A stretch of 64,000 nucleotides of DNA. Source: Bacteroidia bacterium (GTDB taxonomy: Bacteria > Bacteroidota > Bacteroidia > J057). This document shows positions 44,412-53,493 of the stretch, one piece after another. The position numbers and the translations under genes were made by a program. The stretch covers positions 3,100,001-3,164,000 of the forward strand of contig JAWPMV010000001.1 in assembly GCA_033391075.1 (NCBI GenBank), in the 5' to 3' direction. Within the stretch, counting starts at the first letter, position 1. Every line of letters begins with the position of its first letter. The notes under the pieces are model-generated. The model searched no databases and was not told where the DNA came from. It saw only the letters and a program-made list of their open reading frames with translations.

Positions 44412-45275
44412 TTATCTCTTGAGCTCGAAAAATACTCCTACAGAATAAGAAGGTTGGGCCAAAACCAGCTCTCCTCTAAAGGCACTTGCGATGGTTGCTG
44501 AGATCCCTACATTGCCTTGCACTTTATAAGTAGCCTCTACAGAGTAACTGGTGTATTCTATATTATTGGCGAAAATCGAGGTACTATTGGCACCTACCGA
44601 AGAGTCCCCATTTCTGAAAGAAGAAATACCATACAGACGACCGATGAGCCAGAGTTTGCTATTAGCCAGTGAGATCCCTCCTTCTATTCCATAATGAAAT
44701 TCATCCGAGAATCCATTGGAGCGATTGTTGAAACCGAGGTAGGCATTTCCATAAGCTTTCCCAAAGCTTTTGCCAGCATCCAGTTTTATCAATTGATTGA
44801 ATTCGCCGTCTCCCGTTTGGAGGTTGTTCTGGCTTCCCCCTATCTGTATTCCCAAAGGAACTCCCAATAAGATTGTCGCTGCTACAGCTACTGGAGCTCC
44901 TCTTTTCGTCAGACCGATCTTTATGCCGACATCCGTATCTCCAAATGAATTGATGGCATCACCGGGAACCAGTACTTCTCCTGTCGTTCCTGAAACGAGA
45001 TTATTATTAAATGCCCTGCTAAAGAAAGGCATATACAATACGCCTGTAATCCGATCTGTGAACCCATATTCACCATAAAAGCTGGTGTTGAAAATTCCGG
45101 TAGTAACATTGGGATCGATCAATCCCTGATCCGTATAGTGCTGGTCTGCTACGATCCACCACTGAGAAAGCTTGAAATATCCTTCTGCCTTCAATTGCGG
45201 CCATCCTCCACCTGCAAACATTTTTGGCAGGGAGAACAGAAACAAGCCCGTTATGAGTATTGCTGTTTTTTTCAT
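44412..45275 (-). CDS. Outer-membrane beta-barrel protein (transporter-like)
   Basis: A 287-residue protein with a signal peptide (MKKTAILITGLFLFSLPKMFA) and an alternating strand pattern to the end (SYSVGVFFELKR), typical of an outer-membrane barrel. The start EGYFKLSQWWIVADQHYT resembles uncharacterised Bacteroidota barrel proteins. I start at ATG 45275; the upstream part of the frame overlaps the DM13 gene end. It lies 13 bp after the DM13 lipoprotein gene, so the two are probably one unit. Confidence 0.75.
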   Translation of the reverse strand: MKKTAILITGLFLFSLPKMFAGGGWPQLKAEGYFKLSQWWIVADQHYTDQGLIDPNVTTGIFNTSFYGEYGFTDRITGVLYMPFFSRAFNNNLVSGTTGEVLVPGDAINSFGDTDVGIKIGLTKRGAPVAVAATILLGVPLGIQIGGSQNNLQTGDGEFNQLIKLDAGKSFGKAYGNAYLGFNNRSNGFSDEFHYGIEGGISLANSKLWLIGRLYGISSFRNGDSSVGANSTSIFANNIEYTSYSVEATYKVQGNVGISATIASAFRGELVLAQPSYSVGVFFELKR

Positions 45276-45288
45276 TGTCTTCAGATTC

Positions 45289-45990
45289 TTAGTTATCAAA
45301 AGCACCGTCTCCCACTTTTACATTGAAAGGTTTACAGAAATACAAAACGTACTCATAGTCATTCAAGCCTACTTCATTCCCTAAATTATAGGAATGTTCT
45401 CCTTCAAAGATCGTTACTTCGCCTATTTCATAGGCTCCTGATGTGGTACTGGGGTTATTGGTAAGATAGACATACAAGCCTGGCAGATTTGAACTGGCCT
45501 TCCAATCATCACCAATCGCAAGGACCATATCCCCTTCCACCTCAGATAAGGAAAAACTCCCTTCCAGGGTATAAAAACTGGTGGTTTCTATGGTACCTGT
45601 TCTTTCGGTAACGGCAGCGGTAGTTTGTTCGCCTACCTGAATCAGCAATTCATCACTGATCATTTCTCCCTCCACTTCAACTTCGGCTTTCAGAAAAGCT
45701 TCTCCTGTCATCAGGCCTTTGGCAAGTCCATCCGAATTGACTTCAATAATGGTCGGGGCAGAAGATGTCCAATTGACATTCTGAATCGGTTCCTCTCTCC
45801 CGATATTATTGAGGTAGCTCAATTGAAATTGATAGGTACTATCAAAGGCAATGGTATCAATGGGATTGATGATCCGCAGCATAGGATCAACTTCATCATC
45901 AATGATATCATCTCCGATACAGGAAGTCAAGACAAGGGGAATCCACAATAAATGGATCAATAAGTCAGAAAGTCTAATTTTCTGATACAT
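45289..45990 (-). CDS. Lipoprotein with Ig-like (Big_2-type) and DM13 domains
   Basis: A 233-residue lipoprotein (lipobox LVLTSC, Cys about residue 24). Residues about 40–130 form a bacterial Ig-like domain (VNWTSSAPTIIEVNSDGLAKGL). The C-terminal 95 residues match a DM13 domain: PGLYVYLTNN, IGEVTIFEGEHSYNL, and VLYFCKPFNVKVGDGAF with its conserved Cys. DM13 is thought to act in redox reactions of exported proteins. I start at ATG 45990; the frame continues upstream but without a signal. The barrel protein downstream is the likely partner. Confidence 0.78.
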   Translation of the reverse strand: MYQKIRLSDLLIHLLWIPLVLTSCIGDDIIDDEVDPMLRIINPIDTIAFDSTYQFQLSYLNNIGREEPIQNVNWTSSAPTIIEVNSDGLAKGLMTGEAFLKAEVEVEGEMISDELLIQVGEQTTAAVTERTGTIETTSFYTLEGSFSLSEVEGDMVLAIGDDWKASSNLPGLYVYLTNNPSTTSGAYEIGEVTIFEGEHSYNLGNEVGLNDYEYVLYFCKPFNVKVGDGAFDN

Positions 45991-46250
45991 AGTTTTTTGG
46001 TTTGTTGGCAAAGAGCAAATAGCTATAAAGAAATTTGCGATGGCAAGTTCGTTTTCCTGATGACCGGATTCATCACAAAATGATAACATTTTATCATAGC
46101 TTCTGTTAGAATTGGAGAATTCGAAAAAAAAATGTGAATTTTTGTCACAGCCTCAAAGAAACTGTGTCTAAATTGTAAGCGGCTATCGGCTAGCTGACGC
46201 TTTGAAATCATGTCTCTGGCGAAATTGCCGTCTATTAGAAATAAAACACC

Positions 46251-47519
46251 ATGCTGCTAAGCACTTCATTACAACAACAAATACAGGAAAGACTCAATAG
46301 AGTCCGAAATCATACAGAATATATCTGTGCTCCCCTTAAACCAGAGGATACGGTCGTTCAACCGATTGTTGATGTAAGTCCTCCTAAATGGCATCTGGGT
46401 CATACTACCTGGTTTTTTGAGGCCTTTGTCCTTGAACCTAATTTACCCGGATACCAGATTTTTCATCCCAAATATGCTTACCTCTTTAACAGTTATTATG
46501 AAGGGGCAGGAGAAAGGGTCGAAAGAGTTTATCGGGGAAACATGACTCGTCCCTCTTTAGGAGAAATTCTGGAATACAGAAAACATGTTACCCAACATCT
46601 CAATGATTATCTCAGTGGTCCTTATGCCAAAACAGAGGAAATATATAGGGTTATTGAGCTGGGTATGCAGCATGAGCAGCAACACCAGGAATTGCTGCTG
46701 TATGATATCAAATACATTTTAGGACACAATCCGCTATTTCCTGTTTATCGGGAGAAAATCCCTACAAATGGACAAGCAAATGATCCTATTGGGGAGGCCA
46801 GGTTTCTCAAAGTAGAAGCTGGAATCTATGAAGTGGGATATGAAGGACCGGGCTTCCATTTCGACAATGAAGAATGTGTCCATAAAGTTTATGTGGAAGA
46901 TTTTGAGATCATGGACCGACTTATTACCCATGGAGAGTTTTTGGAATTTGTAGAAGCCGGGGGATATAAGGACTATCGCCATTGGTTGATGGAAGGATGG
47001 GCCTGGGTAAATGAACATAAAAAAGACATGCCTTTCTATTGGTTTAAAGTAGATGGTAAATGGAAGCATGTTACGCTACATGGCCTCCAGGATATTGATT
47101 GGGATTTACCCATGACACACATCAGCTATTATGAAGCCAATGCCTTTGCAAACTGGAAAGGCATGCGCCTGCCTACCGAATTCCAGTGGGAAATAGCCTG
47201 TAATACTTTTAGCCCGGAAATCCCGGAAGCGGCAAATTTCGTAGAATCAGAGCAGTATGGTCCGTCCAGAAGAAAAGCTGGAAATCATCAGTTCTATGGA
47301 GATGTATGGGAATGGACGCAAAGTGCGTATTTGCCTTATCCCAGATATAAAGCTCCAGAAGGAACCCTGGGAGAATACAATGGGAAGTTTATGGTAAATC
47401 AAATGGTCCTGAAAGGAGGATCTTGTGCCACTCCCAGAGACCATATCCGTTCGAGTTATCGCAACTTCTTCCATCCCCATTTGCAGTGGTTATTCAATGG
47501 GTTCAGATTGGTCAAATAA
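46251..47519 (+). CDS. egtB: Ergothioneine biosynthesis protein EgtB (sulfoxide synthase)
   Basis: A 422-residue non-heme iron enzyme. The N-terminal DinB-like domain carries the iron ligands: His in KWHLGHTTWFFE (about residue 49) and the HxxxHxE motif HEQQHQE (residues 141–147). A C-terminal FGE-sulfatase/C-type lectin fold follows (GDVWEWTQSAY, LKGGSCATPRDHIRSSYRNFF). EgtB joins hercynine to a cysteine donor with O2 and forms a sulfoxide. Whether cysteine or gamma-glutamylcysteine is used cannot be read. egtD follows in the same direction. Confidence 0.93.
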   Translation: MLLSTSLQQQIQERLNRVRNHTEYICAPLKPEDTVVQPIVDVSPPKWHLGHTTWFFEAFVLEPNLPGYQIFHPKYAYLFNSYYEGAGERVERVYRGNMTRPSLGEILEYRKHVTQHLNDYLSGPYAKTEEIYRVIELGMQHEQQHQELLLYDIKYILGHNPLFPVYREKIPTNGQANDPIGEARFLKVEAGIYEVGYEGPGFHFDNEECVHKVYVEDFEIMDRLITHGEFLEFVEAGGYKDYRHWLMEGWAWVNEHKKDMPFYWFKVDGKWKHVTLHGLQDIDWDLPMTHISYYEANAFANWKGMRLPTEFQWEIACNTFSPEIPEAANFVESEQYGPSRRKAGNHQFYGDVWEWTQSAYLPYPRYKAPEGTLGEYNGKFMVNQMVLKGGSCATPRDHIRSSYRNFFHPHLQWLFNGFRLVK

Positions 47520-47615
47520 ATTATCAAGAAGACAATAGTATATAAGGTATAAATGGCTATTTCATAAAAACAACAATAGCCGTATAAATCATTCCCAAAC
47601 AATGTTTGTTTCGTT

Positions 47616-48581
47616 ATGTTAAATGAGACCCTACTTCAGACACAGTTCGCTCAAGATGTAATTTCAGGTCTTTCAGCAAAACCTAAACATCTCTCTTCCA
47701 AATATTTTTATGATGCAGCCGGTAGCGAGATCTTCCGTCAGATCATGCGGATGGATGCTTATTATCTCACAGACTCAGAATTTGAGATTTTTGATCAGCA
47801 AAAAGAAGATTTGCTGCGCGCTTTTTTAGCGCCCGGAGGTCCTTTTTCTTTGGTTGAATTTGGAGCAGGAGATGGATTAAAAACACAAATCCTGCTGAAG
47901 CATTTTTTAGAAAGTGGAGTTGACTTCTCTTATTGGCCCATAGATATATCCGCAGACGCCTTAGGCAAACTTGAGGCAGAACTGGCAGCCAAATGGCCGG
48001 AACTCAATGTAGAGGGTTATCCCTATGAATATTTTGAAGCCATGCGGCGAATGAACCTCGATGAAGGCAATCGAAAAGTTGTATTCTTTCTCGGTTCAAA
48101 TATTGGGAATTTCACCATTCCTCAGTCGATCAAATTTTTGGGTAAAATTGCTGCTGAACTCAATGAAGATGATCTGGTAATGATTGGTTTCGATCAGAAA
48201 AAAGATCCGGATGTCATTTTGAATGCCTACAATGATCCCGAAGGCATTACCCGGGAATTTAATCTCAATTTACTGAGAAGAATGAATCGGGAACTGGGAG
48301 CTGATTTCGATCTGAATAAATGGAAACACGCTCCCAATTATGATCCGCAAAGTGGAGAGACCAAAAGTTATCTTTTGAGTAAAGAAAATCAGACCGTACA
48401 CTTCAGAGATCTGGGTAGAAGCTTTAGTTTCGGAGCCTGGGAACCTATTTGGCTGGAACTTTCTCAAAAATACGACCTGGACCTTATTCATCATTTGGCT
48501 GAGAAGTCCGGTTTTGAAGTCGTAGAGAACTTTTACGATAGCAAAGGGTACTATCTCAATTCTTTATGGAGATTGGCTTAA
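47616..48581 (+). CDS. egtD: L-histidine N(alpha)-methyltransferase EgtD
   Basis: A 321-residue SAM-dependent methyltransferase of the DUF2260/EgtD family. N-terminal PKHLSSKYFYDAAGSEIF is a family signature. The SAM site is LVEFGAGDGLKT (about residue 82), and VVFFLGSNIGNF and FGAWEPIWLELSQKYD follow. It trimethylates histidine to hercynine, the EgtB substrate. The ATG at 47616 lies 96 bp after egtB, a gap that includes a GGCTATT/AATAGCC inverted repeat (47555–47581). Confidence 0.93.
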   Translation: MLNETLLQTQFAQDVISGLSAKPKHLSSKYFYDAAGSEIFRQIMRMDAYYLTDSEFEIFDQQKEDLLRAFLAPGGPFSLVEFGAGDGLKTQILLKHFLESGVDFSYWPIDISADALGKLEAELAAKWPELNVEGYPYEYFEAMRRMNLDEGNRKVVFFLGSNIGNFTIPQSIKFLGKIAAELNEDDLVMIGFDQKKDPDVILNAYNDPEGITREFNLNLLRRMNRELGADFDLNKWKHAPNYDPQSGETKSYLLSKENQTVHFRDLGRSFSFGAWEPIWLELSQKYDLDLIHHLAEKSGFEVVENFYDSKGYYLNSLWRLA

Positions 48582-48684
48582 ACGCAGTATTGTAGTACGT
48601 AGGTGTTGTAGTGTGTAAGTAAAACAAGCAGACTATAACACTAAAACACTCGCACACTTATCTTTCGTTTTCCCCAAAAAAGAA

Positions 48685-48713
48685 ACCGCCCCTTTATTTC
48701 TAAAGGGAGCGGT
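48685..48713 (-). terminator. Intrinsic terminator of the small minus-strand gene
   Basis: ACCGC-CCCTTTA (48685–48696) pairs with TAAAGGG-a-GCGGT (48701–48713), with one bulged A. On the minus strand it is followed by TTTCTTTTTT. A second minus-strand hairpin with a GAAA loop (AGGAC/GTCCT, near 48757–48770) lies in the 3' untranslated part of the same transcript. Confidence 0.8.
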
Positions 48714-48788
48714 CCAAACCCAAACAAACACCATGAAAAAACTTATTATGCTCTACAGGACTTTCGTCCTACGAGGGGTCTGCAAGCT

Positions 48789-48968
48789 TTAAGGTAAGTC
48801 GCTTATCGACTTGACTTTGTTCCTGAAATAGGTAACATTCTTGCTTTCCCTAAGATGAGGAAACTCTGCTAGTAAATCCTCCACCTCTGTCTCCGACAGC
48901 TTCTTACTAGCTCCCGTGTAATTATTCTTAATCGTCCACTTTCCCTCAAATTTTCTGATACAATACAT
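48789..48968 (-). CDS. Small hypothetical protein
   Basis: A 59-residue basic protein without signal (begins MYCIRKFEGKWTIKNNYTG, then SETEVEDLLAEFPHL). I do not recognise it. The ATG at 48968 gives a compact domain; an inverted repeat GAGTGT/ACACTC lies about 30 bp upstream. A clear terminator after its stop supports it being a real gene. Confidence 0.6.
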   Translation of the reverse strand: MYCIRKFEGKWTIKNNYTGASKKLSETEVEDLLAEFPHLRESKNVTYFRNKVKSISDLP

Positions 48969-49217
48969 GGTGTTGTTTTGTCTTTTTTCAGAATCACGAG
49001 TGTAACACACTCACGTTGTATATGATTACAAATAGTTTGCCGAAAAGAAGGAGGGATGCCATTAAATAACCGAACAGTCAATTCCACAGTATGAATGGTA
49101 AAATGCGATACCTGAATTCTCCAATTTCAAGTATAGACGGATTTTGATATTCATATATATTATAATCGATGGACGAAATTATTAAGAAAAGGGTATTTTT
49201 TGGCAGCCAACTTAGTT

Positions 49218-50006
49218 CTAAGCGTCCATTAAGTTCAACTTTGATTTACTTTCCATAAACTCAGGGATATTTGAAGGCATTTGTAAGAGAATGGGCTTTT
49301 TGGCCGGATCAAGCCATTTGATCAAATCCTGAATGTTTCCCTTGTCCATTGCGGTACATCCTGCCGTTCCCGAATCATTCTTTCTCCATACATGTAGGAA
49401 AATACAGGAACCCTTTCCTGCTTCTGCCTCTGGTGAATTATGCGCCACAAATACGCCCCATTCATAAAGATCATCCTTCCTCAGCATATGGTCAGTGCTA
49501 TTCCAATCCGGGTTTTCCTCTCCCTCATCTATAATCTGGTTATAATAATTGCTATTCCCATCCTCTATACACATAGTGCTTGACACGACCTGTATATAAG
49601 GCATGTTTACCCAATTGGGCGCTTCGCTGTATCCAAAAGCCGAACCTAATTGAAATATACCTGCAGGAGATCGTTTATCTCCTTCCTTTTTTATAGGTCC
49701 CTCAGCATCGCTAAAGGTCTCATTTCCCTTTCCCCAGGCCATCCCTGATTTACCAACTACAATTGGCCAGGCTTTGCCGACTTCTTCCCAGCCTTCTCCC
49801 GACCATTCATAGCGACTCATCTGGCCCTCCACAGCATCCCAATGAGCTACGCTCACCACAACGAGCTGTTGAGATTCCGGTTTTTCCATTTGGCTCATTT
49901 GAGATTGAGCTTCGACTTCATTTGGGACCTCTTCTTTAGGTTTGGATTCTGAGCAAGCAAAAAACAAGGGAATGATTACCGAAAAATATAGGATGTGTTT
50001 TCGCAT
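49218..50006 (-). CDS. L,D-transpeptidase (YkuD-type) lipoprotein
   Basis: A 262-residue exported protein with a lipoprotein signal (VIIPLFFACS). The YkuD core is visible: a His in CIFLHVWRK and the catalytic Cys217 in SGTAGCTAMD, the usual HxxxxxxxSxGCxxM pattern. Before it, KSPAGIFQLG-like wording (RSPAGIFQLGSAFGYS) is typical of the family. It forms 3-3 cross-links or attaches proteins to peptidoglycan, or acts in the same fold on other amides. I start at ATG 50006 because it gives the lipoprotein signal directly. Confidence 0.85.
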   Translation of the reverse strand: MRKHILYFSVIIPLFFACSESKPKEEVPNEVEAQSQMSQMEKPESQQLVVVSVAHWDAVEGQMSRYEWSGEGWEEVGKAWPIVVGKSGMAWGKGNETFSDAEGPIKKEGDKRSPAGIFQLGSAFGYSEAPNWVNMPYIQVVSSTMCIEDGNSNYYNQIIDEGEENPDWNSTDHMLRKDDLYEWGVFVAHNSPEAEAGKGSCIFLHVWRKNDSGTAGCTAMDKGNIQDLIKWLDPAKKPILLQMPSNIPEFMESKSKLNLMDA

Positions 50007-50100
50007 AGATTTATTTTTGCACATTATTAGAACACAAGAACTAATATACCAGTCTTATACCAGAGCTACCTATTGCTCTAACATTTAATCTAAGCTTGCA

Positions 50101-51117
50101 ATGAAAAAAATACTCCTACCTCTCTTTATCCTGGCGACTTTGCTAGGTATTGGCTTCCTATTTATGGGAAACCTGGAAAGTGATGAAAATAGTGAAAGAC
50201 CGGAATATGCACTCGCCATACATGGAGGCGCAGGTGCGATGAGTCGTGATCTTATGACCGACGAAATGGAAGTTCAATATCGGGCAGGGTTGGAAGCGGC
50301 TTTACAGAAAGGAGAAGAAATCCTCAAGAATGGAGGAACAGCTATGGATGCAGTAGAAGCCACTATTCACATCCTGGAAGACAATCCCCTCTTTAATGCA
50401 GGAAAAGGTGCAGTATTTACCCATGAAGAAACTGTTGAACTGGATGCTTCCTTTATGGATGGAAAAACTGGAAATGCAGGAGCAGTTGCAGGCATAAAAA
50501 CTATTAAGCATCCTATTTCAGCAGCCAGAATGGTTATGGACAGTTCTGTACATGTAATGATGGCAGGAGAAGGAGCGGATAAATTTGCCAGTTCCTATGG
50601 TCTTGAGATGGTAGAGAATACGTATTTCCATACTGAAAGAAGGCTAAAGCAAGTACAGGAAAAGAAAGCGGGTGAAGAACCCAAGGTTTTGAAAAAGCAT
50701 GGAACCGTAGGTTGCGTAGCTTTAGATAAAGAGGGTAATCTAGCTGCCGGGACCTCTACTGGAGGAATGACCAATAAAAGATACGGTCGAGTGGGAGACG
50801 CACCTATCATAGGAGCAGGGACTTATGCCAATAATGAAAGTTGTGCTGTCTCCTGTACAGGACATGGCGAATACTTTATTCGTAATGTTGTGGCCTATGA
50901 TGTTTCGGCCCTTATGCAGTATGGAAATAAAAGCCTGCAAGAAGCCGGAGATCATATTATCCATGAAAAATTGGTGAAGCAAAATGCCTCAGGTGGCTTG
51001 ATTTCTCTGGATAAAGATGGAAATATCCATATGCCCTTTAACTCTGCAGGTATGTTCAGAGGATTTATTAAATCAGATGGCAGCAGTGGTATAGCTATCT
51101 ATGATGATGAATTTTAG
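50101..51117 (+). CDS. Isoaspartyl peptidase/L-asparaginase (Ntn-hydrolase)
   Basis: A 338-residue plant-type asparaginase with an N-terminal signal or anchor (LLPLFILATLLGIGFLF), so it acts outside the cytoplasm. LAIHGGAGAM starts the alpha subunit. Autocleavage should occur before Thr202 in KHGTVGCVALD, which becomes the nucleophile of the beta subunit. GTSTGGMTNKRYGRVGD and GTGHGEYFIR-like wording (SCTGHGEYFIRN) follow. It hydrolyses isoaspartyl dipeptides and asparagine. Confidence 0.92.
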   Translation: MKKILLPLFILATLLGIGFLFMGNLESDENSERPEYALAIHGGAGAMSRDLMTDEMEVQYRAGLEAALQKGEEILKNGGTAMDAVEATIHILEDNPLFNAGKGAVFTHEETVELDASFMDGKTGNAGAVAGIKTIKHPISAARMVMDSSVHVMMAGEGADKFASSYGLEMVENTYFHTERRLKQVQEKKAGEEPKVLKKHGTVGCVALDKEGNLAAGTSTGGMTNKRYGRVGDAPIIGAGTYANNESCAVSCTGHGEYFIRNVVAYDVSALMQYGNKSLQEAGDHIIHEKLVKQNASGGLISLDKDGNIHMPFNSAGMFRGFIKSDGSSGIAIYDDEF

Positions 51118-51160
51118 CCCCCTAATTATATACCCTATAAGCCCTCAAAAAATTTAAAGA

Positions 51161-52024
51161 ATGATACAAGAATTTAAGAAAGTAGCTGTCATAGGTGCCG
51201 GTACAATGGGAAATGGCATCGTTCACGTTTTTGCTCAACATGGATATGATGTTAATCTTATTGATATCAGTCAGTCTGCCATAGATAAAGGAATGGCTTC
51301 CATTGGAAAAAACATGGACCGCCAAATCAAAAAAGAGCTAATTACTGAAAGTGAGAAAGAGCAGGCTTTAGCCAGAATTAAGACCCATACCCAGCTCAAG
51401 GATGCTGTATTAGACAGGAATCTGGTGATAGAGGCTGCAACCGAAAACATGAATCTGAAGCTTTCCATATTTAAAGAGCTTGCGGAATCCAGCCCTGCGA
51501 ATTGTATTCTTGCCAGTAATACCTCTTCTATTTCGATCACGAAAATTGCCGCAATCACCGGAAGAAGTGATAAAGTCATCGGCATGCACTTTATGAATCC
51601 AGTTCCGGTAATGAAGCTGGTGGAAGTTATTAATGGATATGATACTTCTGCAGAAGTAACAAAAGCTATATTGGAGCTTTCAGAGGATCTGGGGAAAGTC
51701 CCGGTTTCGGTCAATGACTATCCGGGATTTGTTGCAAATCGGATTTTGATGCCCATGATCAATGAGGCGGTCTATACGCTCTTTGAAGGAGTAGCTGGAG
51801 TAGAGGAAATTGATACAGTGATGAAATTGGGAATGGCACATCCTATGGGGCCCCTTCAATTGGCTGATTTCATTGGGCTTGATGTATGTCTGGCGATTCT
51901 GAAAGTATTGCAGGAAGGCTTTGGTAATCCAAAGTATGCCCCCTGCCCTCTTTTGGTAAATATGGTAACTGCAGGCCATCTGGGTAGAAAGTCAGGAAAA
52001 GGCTTTTACGACTACTCGGCCTAA
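51161..52024 (+). CDS. 3-hydroxybutyryl-CoA/3-hydroxyacyl-CoA dehydrogenase
   Basis: A 287-residue NAD(P)-dependent enzyme of the Hbd/PaaH single-domain type. It has the Rossmann motif VIGAGTMGNGI, the catalytic His–Glu pair in IGMHFMNPVPVMKLVEVI, and the C-terminal domain PGFVANRILMPMINEA … MGPLQLADFIGLD. It oxidises 3-hydroxyacyl-CoA in fatty-acid or butanoate metabolism. It is a single gene, ended by a terminator. Confidence 0.93.
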   Translation: MIQEFKKVAVIGAGTMGNGIVHVFAQHGYDVNLIDISQSAIDKGMASIGKNMDRQIKKELITESEKEQALARIKTHTQLKDAVLDRNLVIEAATENMNLKLSIFKELAESSPANCILASNTSSISITKIAAITGRSDKVIGMHFMNPVPVMKLVEVINGYDTSAEVTKAILELSEDLGKVPVSVNDYPGFVANRILMPMINEAVYTLFEGVAGVEEIDTVMKLGMAHPMGPLQLADFIGLDVCLAILKVLQEGFGNPKYAPCPLLVNMVTAGHLGRKSGKGFYDYSA

Positions 52025-52050
52025 GACAGATATAAAGAATTATTTTTTTT

Positions 52051-52091
52051 CCTCTCCATTCAGGATCTGATTCTGACGGGAGAGGTTTTTT
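52051..52091 (+). terminator. Intrinsic terminator of the hydroxyacyl-CoA dehydrogenase gene
   Basis: CCTCTCC (52051–52057) pairs with GGAGAGG (52079–52085), with a 21-nt loop, followed by six T and preceded by eight T. Confidence 0.85.
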
Positions 52092-52124
52092 ATTTCAACT
52101 ATTCGGACAGAATATTACACCGTT

Positions 52125-52179
52125 GGGGAAAATATTGATACAATTATTTGTACTATTTCCCCATTGCATATTACATTTG
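52125..52179 (+). promoter_or_regulatory. Promoter with overlapping dyad for the malectin-like T9SS gene
   Basis: TTTG (52147–52150) and TACATTTG (52172–52179) match the Bacteroidota consensus with a 21-bp spacer. Around the −33 element lie two nested dyads, TACAA/TTGTA (52139–52143, 52148–52152) and GGGGAAA/TTTCCCC (52125–52131, 52156–52162). They would place a repressor or activator across the −33 box. The leader would be about 125 nt. Confidence 0.6.
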
Positions 52180-52309
52180 TATCATCAGTTCGGATGTAGA
52201 CACTATAGCCTCTGCGCTTTCTCCCGAACTATACCCCCCCTATATAGCTTCGTTTTCTCGTATTGCCTACTCAATTTCTAACATCAGGTACTTACTATAA
52301 AACAAGCAA

Positions 52310-53476
52310 ATGTTCAAAAAACTTACTCTTTCTACCACCCTCCTGGCTTCCATCCTTTCTTTCAATACTTCTTCTCTCTCTGCCCAGCTCCCCCTTTATG
52401 TTAATATGGGTAGCACCTCTACCTGCGGCAACTTCGACCGCGGAGTTGATCTCGTCGGTGATTATGCTCCCGGAGATCATGCCTTCGTTTCCGGTAACAA
52501 CCTACAGGTCTATGCGCCAGCCTCTCACATGAATCAGCCTCGCCCCGATGCCTGTATGTATGGCTCTGAGCTCTTCGCTGAAGGAGATTCAGATTTGGCC
52601 TTGAACTATTGTTCCCTTACTCCCAATGAAGATATGCTCCTCACCCTTCACTTTGAGGAAATATATGCAGGTATACAAGCTGCTGGTGTTCGTCAGTTTG
52701 ATATCGTCATCCAGGGTACTACCGTCCTCTCCAATTTTGACATCTGGGCCGAAGCCGATGCCCTCAATGGAGGAAATGGAGGAAACAACATCCCGGTAGA
52801 CAAAACTTTCTCTGTTACAGCAGACGCTTCTGGATGTCTCGAAGTAGTACTCAAGGACATCGGCATGAACAACCCCAAAATCAACGGAATTTCTCTTGAA
52901 GCGGCTAGCGCTTTCCCGGTTGAATTTCTCTCCTTCAATGCAAAAACAAATGTACAGAATGGAGTAGACCTCTTTTGGGAAACTGCCTCCGAACTCAATA
53001 ATGCAGGTTTCCAGGTACAGTACAGTACCGATGGAAACAACTATACAAATGCAGCTTTTGTAGAAGGAGTCGGCAACAGCCAGAACATCGAAAGCTATCA
53101 ATTTTCTCTCCCGCAAATGGAAGCCGGAAGCTACATCTTCCGTCTCAAGCAGATCGACATCGACGGTGCTTTTGCCTACAGCCAAAGCGTAGAAGTTGCT
53201 GTCGAAGAGCCGGGATCTTTTACACTGGGTCAGGTGTATCCTAATCCCGCTACATCATATGCTTCTGTAGAACTAAAGATCAACCAGACTCAGAAGATCA
53301 GCGCGCAACTGCTTGATTTGCAGGGAAGAGTGATTGATACTCCTTTCGAAGGAACTATCAGAGAAAACACCCTGCTAAACATCGAACTCGATATCGAGAA
53401 TCAGCCGGCTGGACTCTATCTCCTCAGAATCAAAGGAACAAAAGGATCAATCACCCAGAAGTTCTTTAAGAAATAG
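52310..53476 (+). CDS. T9SS type A sorting-domain protein with malectin-like domain
   Basis: A 388-residue secreted protein. A signal peptide (to about residue 25) is followed by a malectin-like carbohydrate-binding domain (LYVNMGSTSTCG … LLTLHFEEIYAG … RQFDIVIQG … INGISLEAA) at about 27–200. Next is a fibronectin-like segment (VEFLSFNAKTNVQNGVDLFWETASELNNAGF, cited by its position, residues about 204–290). The sorting domain is the last 80 residues (GQVYPNPATSYASVEL, LLDLQGRVIDT, QPAGLYLLRI, ITQKFFKK). It is exported through the type IX system to the surface, probably binding glycans. Its C-rich synonymous codon use differs from its neighbours, as for highly expressed genes. Confidence 0.9.
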   Translation: MFKKLTLSTTLLASILSFNTSSLSAQLPLYVNMGSTSTCGNFDRGVDLVGDYAPGDHAFVSGNNLQVYAPASHMNQPRPDACMYGSELFAEGDSDLALNYCSLTPNEDMLLTLHFEEIYAGIQAAGVRQFDIVIQGTTVLSNFDIWAEADALNGGNGGNNIPVDKTFSVTADASGCLEVVLKDIGMNNPKINGISLEAASAFPVEFLSFNAKTNVQNGVDLFWETASELNNAGFQVQYSTDGNNYTNAAFVEGVGNSQNIESYQFSLPQMEAGSYIFRLKQIDIDGAFAYSQSVEVAVEEPGSFTLGQVYPNPATSYASVELKINQTQKISAQLLDLQGRVIDTPFEGTIRENTLLNIELDIENQPAGLYLLRIKGTKGSITQKFFKK

Positions 53477-53493
53477 GGAATTATGGAAGCATC

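Noticed and set aside
48733..48792. 19-codon plus-strand ORF beginning with Met-Lys-Lys
   Set aside because: It has a good-looking start context, but the region is better explained as the 3' untranslated part of the minus-strand gene with a GAAA-loop hairpin and terminator; no family recognised.
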